A DNA stretch of 64,000 bases, taken from NCBI RefSeq assembly GCF_014635905.1, contig NZ_BMDS01000002.1, positions 124,001 to 188,000 on the forward strand, read 5' to 3'. The position numbers and the translations under genes were made by a program. Shown one piece after another: positions 38,449 through 47,886 of this stretch (position 1 is its first letter; each line of letters begins with the position of its first letter). The notes under the pieces were generated by a model. It saw nothing but the letters and a program-made list of their open reading frames with translations. It was not told where the DNA came from and did not search any database. The DNA is from Limosilactobacillus caviae (lineage in GTDB: Bacteria > Bacillota > Bacilli > Lactobacillales > Lactobacillaceae).

Positions 38449-39528
38449 ATGAGAATTAAAGAAAGTGCTGAACGACAATATTTGGAAGAAGTCTTTTCAA
38501 AGTTAAATTTTGATCAACATGCTAGCCAATTATTAGCTGATACTTTAGTGGACGCTGATTTACGAGGAATATCCTCTCACGGAATTCAGCGATTGGCTTG
38601 GTATTGTCGAATGATTAAAGAAGGGACAATTATTCCGCAAAATAAAGCTAAAGTTATTCGGGAACGTCCAGGGACCATTCTTGTTGACGCAAATCAAAAT
38701 ATGGGGCAGTTAGCAACTATTTTAGCCACTCATAAGATTATTGAAAAAGCAAAGAAAACTGGTGTAGCAATTGCCGTGATTCGGAATTCAAATCATTTTG
38801 GAACGGCTGGCTACTATACAAGACTAGCATTAAAAGCGGGCTTAGTAGGGATTGCACTTACTAATACGCGTCCACTTGTTGTGCCAACTAATGCAACTCA
38901 AGCCTTTTTAGGTTCTAATGCGTTTGCATTTGCTTTTCCTGCAACTCCGCACCCCTTTATGTTTGATGGGGCAACATGTGTAGTATCTGGTGGGAAAATC
39001 CAAGTTCATGATAAGAAAAATGAGCCATTACCTGGAGAATGGGCAGTCGATAAAAACCGTGAAGTAGTAACTGATGCGCAAGAAGCTGAAGATATTCTTG
39101 CAACAGCTGCATTTACAGAAGGAGAACAAAAGGGTGGCGGTGTGCTCACTCTTGGTGGAAATAGCGCGGTAAATTCAAATTATAAGGGAATGGGTAATTC
39201 GATTGTGATTGAATTACTAACCGGTATTTTAGCGCAAGGTTCAATTTCTGCAGATACCGTTAGTGGGAAGCATGATTTTAGTCAATTTGTAATGGTGTTT
39301 GACCCAGCATTCTTTGGCGATCCGGAAATGCTTAAGCAAGATGCAACGTCAATGTTAAATCGAATCCGTCAGCTTAAGCATATCCCTGGTAAAGAAATTT
39401 GGATACCTGGAGATCGTGAATACCGCTTCTTAGCGGAAAATAAAGAAAAAGGCGTTTCAATTGATGAGAAGACTTACCAAGAAATGAAAGAAATTGGTAC
39501 TGAATTGAATATCCGTGTTCCTGAATAG
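38449..39528 (+). CDS. Type-2 malate/L-lactate dehydrogenase family oxidoreductase
   Basis: NAD(P)-dependent 2-hydroxyacid dehydrogenase of the non-Rossmann family that includes sulfolactate, ureidoglycolate and 2,3-diketogulonate reductases. 359 residues. Family motifs are DLRGISSHGIQRL with the active-site His (about residue 45), AIAVIRNSNHFGTAGYY and LGSNAFAFAFPA. The substrate cannot be told from sequence. It is unrelated in fold to the L-LDH at 39.8 kb. ATG 38449 follows GAGAAGGAT. The 57-residue gene at 39587 may be cotranscribed, since no terminator separates them. Confidence 0.87.
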   Translation: MRIKESAERQYLEEVFSKLNFDQHASQLLADTLVDADLRGISSHGIQRLAWYCRMIKEGTIIPQNKAKVIRERPGTILVDANQNMGQLATILATHKIIEKAKKTGVAIAVIRNSNHFGTAGYYTRLALKAGLVGIALTNTRPLVVPTNATQAFLGSNAFAFAFPATPHPFMFDGATCVVSGGKIQVHDKKNEPLPGEWAVDKNREVVTDAQEAEDILATAAFTEGEQKGGGVLTLGGNSAVNSNYKGMGNSIVIELLTGILAQGSISADTVSGKHDFSQFVMVFDPAFFGDPEMLKQDATSMLNRIRQLKHIPGKEIWIPGDREYRFLAENKEKGVSIDEKTYQEMKEIGTELNIRVPE

Positions 39529-39586
39529 AATATATTATTGTTTTTTGCGACGGTAATACCGATAAACTGTAAAAAAGGAGCAAAAA

Positions 39587-39760
39587 ATGGAAAATCGTGA
39601 ATTAGTAATGTTTTGGCTCGCGGGTGACCACCACTTAGCAATCAAAAATGGGTTAACCCCTGCAATCTTAGCAGATGAGCTTAAGAAAAAAGGGTATAAG
39701 GATCACCTAATAAAGGAATTTCTTAATGATTTTGCCCGCAATTTAGAGAATGATAAGTAA
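39587..39760 (+). CDS. Small unknown protein, 57 residues
   Basis: A short intact frame starting MENRELVMFWLAGDHHLAI and ending in RNLENDK. AAAAAAGGAG (39571-39580) lies 6 bases before ATG 39587, and a strong terminator follows 4 bases after the stop. No membrane segment. The second half (about 28-50) looks like a helix-loop-helix rich in Lys and Leu. I do not recognise a family. Placement between a strong ribosome-binding site and a terminator supports a real gene. Confidence 0.7.
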   Translation: MENRELVMFWLAGDHHLAIKNGLTPAILADELKKKGYKDHLIKEFLNDFARNLENDK

Positions 39761-39763
39761 AGT

Positions 39764-39808
39764 AAAAAAGGCTCTCAACGTTTAATACCAAACGCTGAGA
39801 GCCTTTTA
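39764..39808. terminator. Bidirectional terminator between the small gene and ldh
   Basis: GGCTCTCA (39770-39777) pairs with TGAGAGCC (39796-39803), with flanking A/T runs and inner CGTTT/AAACG. Confidence 0.92.
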
Positions 39809-39837
39809 ATAGCCCAATATTTATTCAATAATATGGC

Positions 39838-40830
<993 letters not shown>

Positions 40831-40834
40831 TTAT

Positions 40835-40866
40835 TTGAGATTTCTCTCACATTAATGATTATAACA
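40835..40866 (-). promoter_or_regulatory. ldh promoter with Rex-like operator
   Basis: On the minus strand an extended -10 TGT-TATAAT lies at plus 40858-40866. The next 18-mer, plus 40835-40852 (TTGAGATTTCTCTCACAT), matches Rex consensus TTGTGA-N6-TCACAA at 10 of 12 fixed positions and covers the predicted start point. Regulation by NADH-sensing Rex is inference. Confidence 0.6.
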
Positions 40867-40913
40867 TTCCGCGGGAAAATTACTATAAAATTTAATAAAG
40901 TCTTCTTTATAAA

Positions 40914-41093
40914 TTAATTAGTAAACAAGCCGGCACCTAATATTAGGATAGCCAGAATAATGGCTGGCCATAATAGGACGTGAACTAATGTACCAATTAA
41001 AAGAATCAGAAGAATTAAGCCGATAAACTTAACTGTTAAGATCCCGATTTTCCATAGCAGCCAACAGATAAGAATAGCAATTAGTAAACTCAA
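40914..41093 (-). CDS. Small hydrophobic membrane protein
   Basis: 59 residues and almost entirely hydrophobic, with two or three membrane helices (SLLIAILICWLLWKIGILTV, FIGLILLILLIGTLV, PAIILAILILGAGLF). The function is unknown. The frame could begin at GTG (plus 41105), but that codon lies inside the Shine-Dalgarno AAAGGTGA, so TTG at plus 41093 is the better start. It lies behind an extended -10 promoter and reads toward ldh, whose promoter begins about 50 bases on; no terminator is obvious. Confidence 0.7.
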   Translation of the reverse strand: MSLLIAILICWLLWKIGILTVKFIGLILLILLIGTLVHVLLWPAIILAILILGAGLFTN

Positions 41094-41129
41094 TAAAGTA
41101 ATCACCTTTCATTAAAGAATTGTGAATTA

Positions 41130-41138
41130 AGTATAGCA
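41130..41138 (-). promoter_or_regulatory. Extended -10 promoter of the small membrane protein gene
   Basis: Minus-strand TGC-TATACT at plus 41130-41138. A short palindrome, TTTTCATGAAAA, lies just upstream around 41140-41151 in the -35 region and may be an operator. Confidence 0.55.
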
Positions 41139-41176
41139 TTTTTCATGAAAATTAAAGTTTAAACATAGATTAAACT

Positions 41177-41204
41177 TTGGAACAATGGCGACCTGTGCTA
41201 AAAT
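41177..41204 (+). promoter_or_regulatory. Promoter of the 41256-41594 gene
   Basis: TTGGAA (41177-41182), 16 bases, TAAAAT (41199-41204), with an upstream TG (extended -10). Confidence 0.65.
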
Positions 41205-41255
41205 ATATCTATCTAGGAAGATTAATTCAATTGATCAGGAATAATAATAGAGGAG

Positions 41256-41594
41256 GTGGCTACCATTCTGAATCGAACTAAGCAGTTTATGCGCGATAAT
41301 GATTTAATGTATAAAAAAGAGTACATTCGGCCAATGATGACACCCCAACACGTATATGTGTTCCGTTTCGGCAAACACAGGTTAAATAATCGGGTAATTG
41401 TTCGTTACTCCCATACTTGGACCGGACGATTAAAAATTAACGAGATTGACGTCCGCTTGCATCATCAGCATCATCCCCGTATTTTCTTGACTGAATCGGA
41501 CTTAATTGATTATTTAGTCCATCATCTTGAAAAAGAAAAAAAACGCGAACAAGAACGTCCACGTATTAATAAAGCCAGCGAGGATAAAGAATAA
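41256..41594 (+). CDS. Unknown basic protein with uncertain start codon
   Basis: Up to 112 residues, cytoplasmic, rich in His, Arg and Lys, with no recognised family. A central region (YVFRFGKHRLNNRVIVRYS) looks like beta strands. The end is a charged helix (HHLEKEKKREQERPR). The frame opens at GTG 41256, but this sits in the Shine-Dalgarno GGAGGTG (41252-41258). At correct spacing stand ATT 41265 and CTG 41268; the first ATG is 41289 without a site. A rare start codon is therefore plausible. The promoter, ribosome-binding site and terminator make the gene itself credible. Confidence 0.7.
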   Translation: MATILNRTKQFMRDNDLMYKKEYIRPMMTPQHVYVFRFGKHRLNNRVIVRYSHTWTGRLKINEIDVRLHHQHHPRIFLTESDLIDYLVHHLEKEKKREQERPRINKASEDKE

Positions 41595-41662
41595 GGCTTT
41601 ATTAGACATAATTTAGTAAATGGGAAAAATTACCTATTATCTAAATGTACGTATCAGCAAGG

Positions 41663-41703
41663 GGGCTGAGAAAAAACAGAGGTGTTTTTTCCCAGCCTCT
41701 TTA
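41663..41703 (+). terminator. Terminator upstream of prmA
   Basis: GGCTG followed by AGAAAAAACA pairs with TGTTTTTTCC followed by CAGCC, and a weak T run follows. Confidence 0.75.
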
Positions 41704-41723
41704 GTATTTAAGGAGGGTATTAA

Positions 41724-42683
41724 ATGGATTGGACAGCAATAAAGGTGATCACTTCTAGTGAAGCCGTTGAAGCGGTAAGCTATATTTTGACGGACGAGGG
41801 AGCTGAAGGGGTACAAATTGAAGATGCCGCTGATTTTAAAAATCTCCATAAAGGAAGATACGGGAATCATGGTGAATTTATTGATCCGGCTTCAATTCCT
41901 CATCGTCAAAGCGGCGCAGCAGTGTCGGGGTACTTCCCGCAAAACGTTTTTGTGCCGGAATTATTACCAACAATTCGGCAGCGAGTAGCAAAGCTTAAAG
42001 AGTATGGCTTAAACCCGGGTGAAAATAAGGTGTCGGCTGCTTCAGTTGATAATCAGCAATGGGCAACGGTTTGGCAAAAATATTACCACCCGCTAAGAGT
42101 AACGAACCAGTTAACGATTGTTCCGCAATGGGAAAACTACCGCCCAGAGGATCCTCAGGAAAAGTTGATTCTTCTTGATCCGGGGATGGCTTTTGGAACC
42201 GGAACTCATCCGACAACCCGCCTAATGCTTGAAGCACTGGAAAAGACTATTACTGGTAATGAATATGTGATTGATGTTGGGACCGGATCAGGAGTGTTAA
42301 GCATTGCAGCTAAGCATCTTGGTGCCGGGAAAGTCGACGCCTATGATATTGATGAAGTCGCTGTTAATTCTGCTAAAAAGAACTTAGCGCTTAATCCAGT
42401 TGCTAAAGATGTTAATGTCGGTGTTAACAGCTTGCTCGACGGTATTCACACACAGGCTGATTTGATTGTTGCAAATATGCTTGCTGAAGCCATTGTTCCG
42501 CTTATTCCGCAAGCATATGAGAATCTGAAGCCGGGCGGAAAATTCCTTGTGTCAGGAATTATTGATGATAAGGCACCTTTAATTCGTCAAAAATTACAGG
42601 AGCAGGGCTTTATCATTGATGACGAGCAGCAAATGAAAGATTGGCATGGAATGATTGCTCATAAACCGGCTGAGGTGAAATAA
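41724..42683 (+). CDS. prmA: Ribosomal protein L11 methyltransferase
   Basis: SAM-dependent trimethylation of L11. 319 residues. N-terminal substrate-binding domain, then a methyltransferase domain with [17 protein letters not shown] and [15 protein letters not shown] (about residue 180), and [16 protein letters not shown] 41724 follows AAGGAGGG. rsmE begins immediately after the stop codon, the conserved prmA-rsmE pair. Confidence 0.96.
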   Translation: MDWTAIKVITSSEAVEAVSYILTDEGAEGVQIEDAADFKNLHKGRYGNHGEFIDPASIPHRQSGAAVSGYFPQNVFVPELLPTIRQRVAKLKEYGLNPGENKVSAASVDNQQWATVWQKYYHPLRVTNQLTIVPQWENYRPEDPQEKLILLDPGMAFGTGTHPTTRLMLEALEKTITGNEYVIDVGTGSGVLSIAAKHLGAGKVDAYDIDEVAVNSAKKNLALNPVAKDVNVGVNSLLDGIHTQADLIVANMLAEAIVPLIPQAYENLKPGGKFLVSGIIDDKAPLIRQKLQEQGFIIDDEQQMKDWHGMIAHKPAEVK

Positions 42684-43424
42684 ATGCAACGATATTTTGT
42701 AGATGTTGATCCTAGTGATGAAATTACATTACCATCAGAAGCAGCGCACCATTTATTAAAAGTAATGCGTGCTGGTATCGGAACTAAAGTAGAATTGGTT
42801 TTAGCTGATCATTGTGTATATTTAGCGACAGTTAATGTGACTGAGCCAGCTGCTAAATTAAAAATTATGCAAAAATTACCTTCTAATAGTGAATTACCGG
42901 TATCTGTTACTCTTGCATGCGGGATTCCAAAGACAAAGGAAAAGCCAGAATTAATTGTGCAAAAGTCGACAGAACTAGGTGCCGATAAAATTATCTTTTT
43001 TGAGGCAGCGCGGTCAATTAGTCATTGGCAGGGAAACAAGCAAAAAAGAAAAATCGAACGGTTACAAAAAATAGCAGAATCAGCTGCTGAACAATCACAC
43101 CGAAATAAAATACCGCTTGTTGAATATTGTAAAAGCCTTGATGATTTAATAAGTGATTACCCTGCTACAAAGCGTGTAGTAGCGTGGGAAGAATCAGCTA
43201 AGCAGGGTGAGACAAGTGCGCTAGCTCATCAATTTAATGGTCTACAGGCTGGTGACTCAATGCTTGCCATTTTTGGTCCAGAAGGTGGTTTAACAGAAAC
43301 GGAAATTACCAAAATGAACAATGCTGGTATTGAAGCGGTAGGGCTTGGACCGCGGATTCTCCGTACTGAAACGGCTCCCTTATATTTTATGGCAGCAATT
43401 TCGTATGCAATGGAATTGTCATAA
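42684..43424 (+). CDS. rsmE: 16S rRNA (uracil-1498-N3)-methyltransferase
   Basis: SPOUT-class methyltransferase acting on the assembled 30S subunit. 246 residues. It shows HHLLKVMR (N-terminal PUA-like domain) and the knot motifs FGPEGGLTETEI, LGPRILRTETAPLY. The ATG directly abuts the prmA stop, so it is translationally coupled; its Shine-Dalgarno (GAGGTG) lies in the prmA end. Confidence 0.95.
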   Translation: MQRYFVDVDPSDEITLPSEAAHHLLKVMRAGIGTKVELVLADHCVYLATVNVTEPAAKLKIMQKLPSNSELPVSVTLACGIPKTKEKPELIVQKSTELGADKIIFFEAARSISHWQGNKQKRKIERLQKIAESAAEQSHRNKIPLVEYCKSLDDLISDYPATKRVVAWEESAKQGETSALAHQFNGLQAGDSMLAIFGPEGGLTETEITKMNNAGIEAVGLGPRILRTETAPLYFMAAISYAMELS

Positions 43425-43441
43425 TGAGTATGCCCTACTTA

Positions 43442-43450
43442 TGGTAAAAT
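43442..43450 (+). promoter_or_regulatory. Extended -10 promoter before the rel unit
   Basis: TGG-TAAAAT at 43442-43450. No convincing -35. It lies 53 bases before the 43504 gene. Confidence 0.5.
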
Positions 43451-43503
43451 AAGGGACAGCTTTAATCGGTGATTTAAAAACTGAATATAGGTGTTGAGAG
43501 AGA

Positions 43504-43839
43504 ATGGATTTTATGAAAAAAGCGTGGGCGCGTTTAGATAAAAAATTATGGATATCAAGCATTCTAGTTGGAATTGTATTGACTTTAGTAGTAGATAAGC
43601 TGCCGTTTGTTACCCGTGTGGCAATGGTGGAACTTGTTTTAATTTTAATCAACGGGCTTTTTAGTATTTGGACAGGATATTGGATTTATAAACATCAACG
43701 GAATTGGGGCGAATTATTTATTTTTCCAATTCTATACTTTATAACTGCATACCTTTTTATGCCTCGCTATACTTATTATTTTGCACTTGCATATCTAGCA
43801 CTTGCATATTTATCGTGGGCAATGCACCAGCAAAAGTAG
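43504..43839 (+). CDS. Unknown integral membrane protein upstream of rel
   Basis: 111 residues with about four hydrophobic segments (WISSILVGIVLTLVV, VAMVELVLILINGLFSIWTG, LFIFPILYFITAYLF, YYFALAYLALAYLSW) and a basic N terminus. I do not recognise a family. The ribosome-binding site is weak (GAGAGAGA before ATG 43504; ATG 43513 is an alternative). It ends 18 bases before rel and probably shares its transcript, but a role in the stringent response is not implied. Confidence 0.72.
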   Translation: MDFMKKAWARLDKKLWISSILVGIVLTLVVDKLPFVTRVAMVELVLILINGLFSIWTGYWIYKHQRNWGELFIFPILYFITAYLFMPRYTYYFALAYLALAYLSWAMHQQK

Positions 43840-43857
43840 TTGAAAGGAGGTTTTTTG

Positions 43858-46095
43858 ATGTCACAACAAAAGGAATTAACACATGAAGATGTGCAAAAAA
43901 TCGTTGGATCATACATGAATGAAGAACATGTTGCCTTAGTAGAAAAGGCATATCATTTTGCAGAGGTGGCTCATCACGACCAGCGGCGCAAGTCTGGCGA
44001 ACCGTATATTATTCACCCGATTCAGGTCGCGGGTATCTTAGCTAATTTACATATGGATCCTGAAACGGTTTGTGCGGGCTACCTGCATGATATTGTTGAG
44101 GATACTGGGGCAACGTTGGACGATATTAAGGAGCTTTTCGGACCAACAATTGCGATGATCGTTGATGGTGATACAAAACTTGGTAAGATTCGCTATAAAT
44201 CAAATAAAGAACAAATGGCGGCGACGCACCGAAAACTATTATTAGCGATGTCAAAAGATATTCGGGTAATGATTGTTAAACTTGCAGACCGTCTCCATAA
44301 TATGCGAACCCTTAATCATCTGCGTCCAGACAAGCAACGACGTATTTCAAATGAAACGCTTGAAATTTATGCCCCGATTGCGGATCGTTTGGGGATTAGT
44401 ACGATTAAATGGGAATTAGAGGACCTTTCTTTACGATATTTAAACCCGCAACAATATTACCGGATCGTTCACCTGATGAATTCACGACGGGATCAGCGGG
44501 TCGATTATATTGATGATTCAATTAAGCTAATAAAAAAGGCAATTGCTGACCTTAATTTAGGACCTAATGTTGAAATATACGGCCGACCAAAGCATATCTA
44601 TTCTGTATATCGTAAAATGGTGACACAGCACAAGCAATTTAGTCAGATTTATGATTTGCTTGCAGTGCGGATTGTTGTTGATTCAATTCGTGATTGTTAT
44701 GCTGCATTAGGGGCTATTCATACCAATTGGAAACCGATGCCAGGCCGTTTTAAGGATTACATTGCAATGCCTAAAGCAAATGGCTATCAATCGCTGCATA
44801 CGACAATTATTGGCCCAGAAGGACGACCGTTAGAAGTGCAGATTCGTACCCATAAGATGCATGAAATCGCTGAATATGGGGTTGCGGCACACTGGGCATA
44901 TAAAGAAGGAAAAACAAACGGAATTCGTCAAAACCAAGATAGCCAAAAATTAAATGTGGTAAAAGAAATTCTTGAGTTGCGGAGCGAGAGTCAAGGCACC
45001 GATGAATTTATGCAAGGGATTCAAAGCGATATCTTTACTGATAAGGTTTATGCATTTACCCCTAAAGGAGACGTAATTGAAATGCCTAAGGGATCTGGCC
45101 CGCTTGATATGGCTTACCAGATTCATACTGAGGTTGGTAACCATACAACTGGTGCAAAGGTAAATGGTCGCATTGTTCCTCTTGATTATGAGATTAAGAA
45201 TGGTGATATTGTTGACATTCTTACCTCTTCTTCATCTGCAGGGCCAAGCCGTGATTGGTTCGATCTTGTTTCTACTCGACGGGCAAGAAATAAGATTCGG
45301 CAGTTCTTCCGTGCACATAATCGTGAAGAGAACATTGAGCAAGGAAAACAATTACTCGAAAATGAACTGCGTGAAGCCGGATACTCACCATCAGAGCTAA
45401 TGACTGATGAAAAGTGCGAAGAGGTTGCTAAAGAAGCTCATTACAATAGTAGTGATGATATGTTTGCTGCGTTAGGATTTGGTGATTTAGCACCGGTTGG
45501 GATTAGGAATCGCTTTACGGCTGATATTCGTCAACAAGCAGAGAGCGACCGTCAACAGGCTGCCGAAAAAGCAGTTCTGGAAGACCACCAGACACTTGAA
45601 AAGCCTAATGAACGTGAGCGACAAAAGCAAGCTAAAGCGTCAAGCGAGGGCGTTGTTGTTGAAGGCGTAGATAACCTGCTTGTCCGCTTAAGCCATTGTT
45701 GCAGCCCGATCCCAGGGGATGCTATTACTGGTTATATTACTAAAGGCCGTGGAGTATCTGTCCATCGTGATGATTGTCCTAACATTAAGGCTGCTCGTAA
45801 AAATGGTGAACGGATCGTTAGTGTATATTGGGCAAACCCAAATGGCGATAAGACTAATTATAATGCAGACCTTGAAGTACAGGGCTATAATCGGAACGGC
45901 TTATTGAATGATGTCCTTAGATCAGTTAATAACAGTACACGTTTCTTAAATTCAGTTAATGGTAAAGTTGACCACAATAAGATGGTAACGATTAGCTTAA
46001 CCATTGGGGTTCGAAATTTACGGCAGTTACAACTTATCATGGATGGTCTAAAAAATATTCCTGATGTTTATGTTGTTAAACGTATTATTCGCTAG
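43858..46095 (+). CDS. rel: Bifunctional (p)ppGpp synthetase/hydrolase Rel
   Basis: Long RSH enzyme that makes and degrades the stringent-response alarmone on the ribosome. 745 residues. The HD hydrolase domain has HHDQRRKSGEPYIIHP and HDIVEDTG. The synthetase domain has YQSLHTTIIGPEG. A TGS domain (VYAFTPKGDVIEMPKGSG), a zinc-finger-like region (LSHCCSPIPGD) and a C-terminal ACT domain follow. ATG 43858 follows AAAGGAGG. dtd lies 11 bases on, the conserved rel-dtd order. Confidence 0.97.
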   Translation: MSQQKELTHEDVQKIVGSYMNEEHVALVEKAYHFAEVAHHDQRRKSGEPYIIHPIQVAGILANLHMDPETVCAGYLHDIVEDTGATLDDIKELFGPTIAMIVDGDTKLGKIRYKSNKEQMAATHRKLLLAMSKDIRVMIVKLADRLHNMRTLNHLRPDKQRRISNETLEIYAPIADRLGISTIKWELEDLSLRYLNPQQYYRIVHLMNSRRDQRVDYIDDSIKLIKKAIADLNLGPNVEIYGRPKHIYSVYRKMVTQHKQFSQIYDLLAVRIVVDSIRDCYAALGAIHTNWKPMPGRFKDYIAMPKANGYQSLHTTIIGPEGRPLEVQIRTHKMHEIAEYGVAAHWAYKEGKTNGIRQNQDSQKLNVVKEILELRSESQGTDEFMQGIQSDIFTDKVYAFTPKGDVIEMPKGSGPLDMAYQIHTEVGNHTTGAKVNGRIVPLDYEIKNGDIVDILTSSSSAGPSRDWFDLVSTRRARNKIRQFFRAHNREENIEQGKQLLENELREAGYSPSELMTDEKCEEVAKEAHYNSSDDMFAALGFGDLAPVGIRNRFTADIRQQAESDRQQAAEKAVLEDHQTLEKPNERERQKQAKASSEGVVVEGVDNLLVRLSHCCSPIPGDAITGYITKGRGVSVHRDDCPNIKAARKNGERIVSVYWANPNGDKTNYNADLEVQGYNRNGLLNDVLRSVNNSTRFLNSVNGKVDHNKMVTISLTIGVRNLRQLQLIMDGLKNIPDVYVVKRIIR

Positions 46096-46106
46096 GAGGA
46101 TTTAAA

Positions 46107-46544
46107 GTGCGCATTGTCTTACAAAAAGTAAATCGTGCAGCAGTTTCGATTGATGATGAAGTTGTTGGTAAAATAAAGCAGGGTTATTTACTATTAGTTG
46201 GCATTGCTCCCGACGATACGGAAGAAAAGCTAGATTATCTAGTACATAAGATTACTAATTTACGTATCTTTGAAGATGAGAATGGTAAAATGAATAAAGG
46301 ACTTCGTGATGTTAACGGAGCAATTTTATCAGTCTCACAATTTACTCTTTATGCGGATACAAAACATGGTAACCGTCCTGGATTTTCACAAGCAGCACGT
46401 CCTGAGATTGCAGAACCTTTATATAATCTGTTTAATCAAAAGTTAGCTGCTACTGGTATCCCGGTTGAAACTGGTCATTTTGGGGCAATGATGAAAATTG
46501 ATTTAGAAAATGACGGTCCAACGACGATTATCTATGAGCGCTAA
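46107..46544 (+). CDS. dtd: D-aminoacyl-tRNA deacylase
   Basis: Removes D-amino acids (and glycine from tRNA-Ala) mischarged to tRNA. 145 residues. SQFTLYADTKHGNRPGF contains the SQFTL core. The Gly-Pro cis motif region is NRPGFSQAARP, and the C-terminal block is GHFGAMMKIDLENDGPTT. The start is GTG 46107 after AGGAGG. Coexpressed with rel. Confidence 0.96.
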   Translation: MRIVLQKVNRAAVSIDDEVVGKIKQGYLLLVGIAPDDTEEKLDYLVHKITNLRIFEDENGKMNKGLRDVNGAILSVSQFTLYADTKHGNRPGFSQAARPEIAEPLYNLFNQKLAATGIPVETGHFGAMMKIDLENDGPTTIIYER

Positions 46545-46584
46545 ATAACTGTGAAAAGTTTTTCGACGTTATTAAATTAACCGA

Positions 46585-46630
46585 TAAAAAATGAGGTTTG
46601 ATTTACACTAATTGTAAATGAAACCTCATT
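46585..46630 (-). terminator. Terminator of the fructosamine-kinase-like gene (possibly bidirectional)
   Basis: AATGAGGTTT (from 46590) pairs with AAACCTCATT (46621-46630), with inner ATTTAC/GTAAAT. The T run is on the minus-strand side, so it mainly serves the leftward gene. Confidence 0.85.
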
Positions 46631-46654
46631 CGCAGTTTAAAATCAATTATTCTC

Positions 46655-47503
46655 TTAGAACTGCCTTAAAATTTGATCAACTGCGCCACCATAGCTTTCG
46701 CCAAATAAAACTAAATGCATGCACAAATAGTAAAAACGATACCACGATAGACGCTCATCTAGTTCGTCATCAAATGGGAAAATACTGCTATAAGCTTGAT
46801 AAAAACTATTATCAAAACCACCGAAAACAGTTGTCATTGCTAAGTCAAACTCACGATCACCAAATAAGGCATCCGGATCAATTAAAAAAGGCTCATGATT
46901 ACCAGCAAATAAGAAATTTCCCGCCCATAAGTCGCCATGGAGTAAACTAGGAATGACCTCATGTTTTTGATAATAATCAGCGAATTTATTAACCATTCGT
47001 TGATAATGCTCCTGACGCCACTTGTTCCAACGACCACGCTGGTTTGCTACGGCCACTTCCGGCTCTAACCGTTGATGAATGTAAAAGTCAACCCAGCTTG
47101 AATTCCAAGAATTATCTTTGACGAGCGCTTTTGTTTGGTGGTTATCCATAAAGCCAAACTTATCATTATGTTGCTGATGCATCTTAGCTACTGCAAGACC
47201 GAGATCTTCTTGATTACCCCATGTTTCATCAAGCCAGTTTAAGATTAAGTATGCATTTCCATCAATTTCTCCGTGATAAATTGGTGTGGGTGTATTAATG
47301 ATTTTGCCGATAGCTTTAAGCCCATTAATTTCATGATTAAAGTAAGTTTGAGAATGATTGGGCTGAACCTTGATAAAATATTTTTTATCATCATCAGTCG
47401 TAGCTTGATAGGCTAAATTAATATCGCCGCCACTAACGGGTTTAATTGTTGTAATTTTTTCTAAGGGAAGTTGTTTAAACCATGCAGAATTAGGATTTTT
47501 CAA
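46655..47503 (-). CDS. Fructosamine kinase family protein
   Basis: 282-residue kinase of the fructosamine-3-kinase/aminoglycoside-phosphotransferase fold. It shows a glycine-rich start (VSGGDINLAYQ), the ATP-binding Lys in KYFIKVQ, the catalytic loop LLHGDLWAGNFLF and the metal-binding FLIDPDALFGDREFDLA. The family phosphorylates Amadori sugars on protein or amino acids; the exact substrate is unknown. The start is TTG at plus 47503, about 7 bases after AAAGGAGGGA. It is convergent with dtd. Confidence 0.88.
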   Translation of the reverse strand: MKNPNSAWFKQLPLEKITTIKPVSGGDINLAYQATTDDDKKYFIKVQPNHSQTYFNHEINGLKAIGKIINTPTPIYHGEIDGNAYLILNWLDETWGNQEDLGLAVAKMHQQHNDKFGFMDNHQTKALVKDNSWNSSWVDFYIHQRLEPEVAVANQRGRWNKWRQEHYQRMVNKFADYYQKHEVIPSLLHGDLWAGNFLFAGNHEPFLIDPDALFGDREFDLAMTTVFGGFDNSFYQAYSSIFPFDDELDERLSWYRFYYLCMHLVLFGESYGGAVDQILRQF

Positions 47504-47600
47504 GGATAATCCCTCCTTTATTAAATTACTCTATTTATACCATTTTTGTGTGATAATTGTTAAATGAAGTTGATTGGTAAGACACTGGATAAGCTTAGTA

Positions 47601-47629
47601 TTGACATTTATTAAGCTATCGAGTAAGGT
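47601..47629 (+). promoter_or_regulatory. Candidate aspS promoter
   Basis: Consensus TTGACA (47601-47606), 17 bases, then a poor -10 TAAGGT (47624-47629). AGCTTA and TAAGCT flank the -35 as a spaced inverted repeat. Confidence 0.5.
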
Positions 47630-47639
47630 AAAAATGTAA

Positions 47640-47846
47640 ATTAAAGAATATTAATAGCTATTGATAAAGAATGCTCGAGTACTTGGAATTGTCAGCGATT
47701 GGAGAAGGGTGTAAGCTCCAAATCTTTCAAGCTCGATTGACACTTTTGAAGCTGAGCATTATGCTCCGCCGTTTTGGCGTTATTTATGAGTGATACCAAG
47801 GTGGTACCGTGCATTTGCACCCTTGTAATTTCAAGGGTGTTTTTTA
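47640..47846 (+). promoter_or_regulatory. T-box leader of aspS
   Basis: The conserved T-box AAGGTGGTACCGTG lies at 47798-47811. The following terminator is CACCCTTG (47818-47825) / CAAGGGTG (47832-47839) with six T. Stem I closes with AATGCTC (from about 47668) / GAGCATT (to 47760). The likely specifier is GAC (Asp) at 47739-47741. The UGGN bulge has N = U. Uncharged tRNA-Asp should favour read-through. With the promoter it fills the 383-base gap before aspS. Confidence 0.9.
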
Positions 47847-47886
47847 TTTAAATTGTTATTAAAGTATTGAAAGAGGGAAACGGAGA

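Noticed and set aside
46618-46950. 110-residue plus-strand frame over the fructosamine-kinase-like gene
   Set aside because: It overlaps a minus-strand gene with clear kinase motifs, has no ribosome-binding site, and its composition (His/Gln/Lys runs) is that of an antisense shadow.
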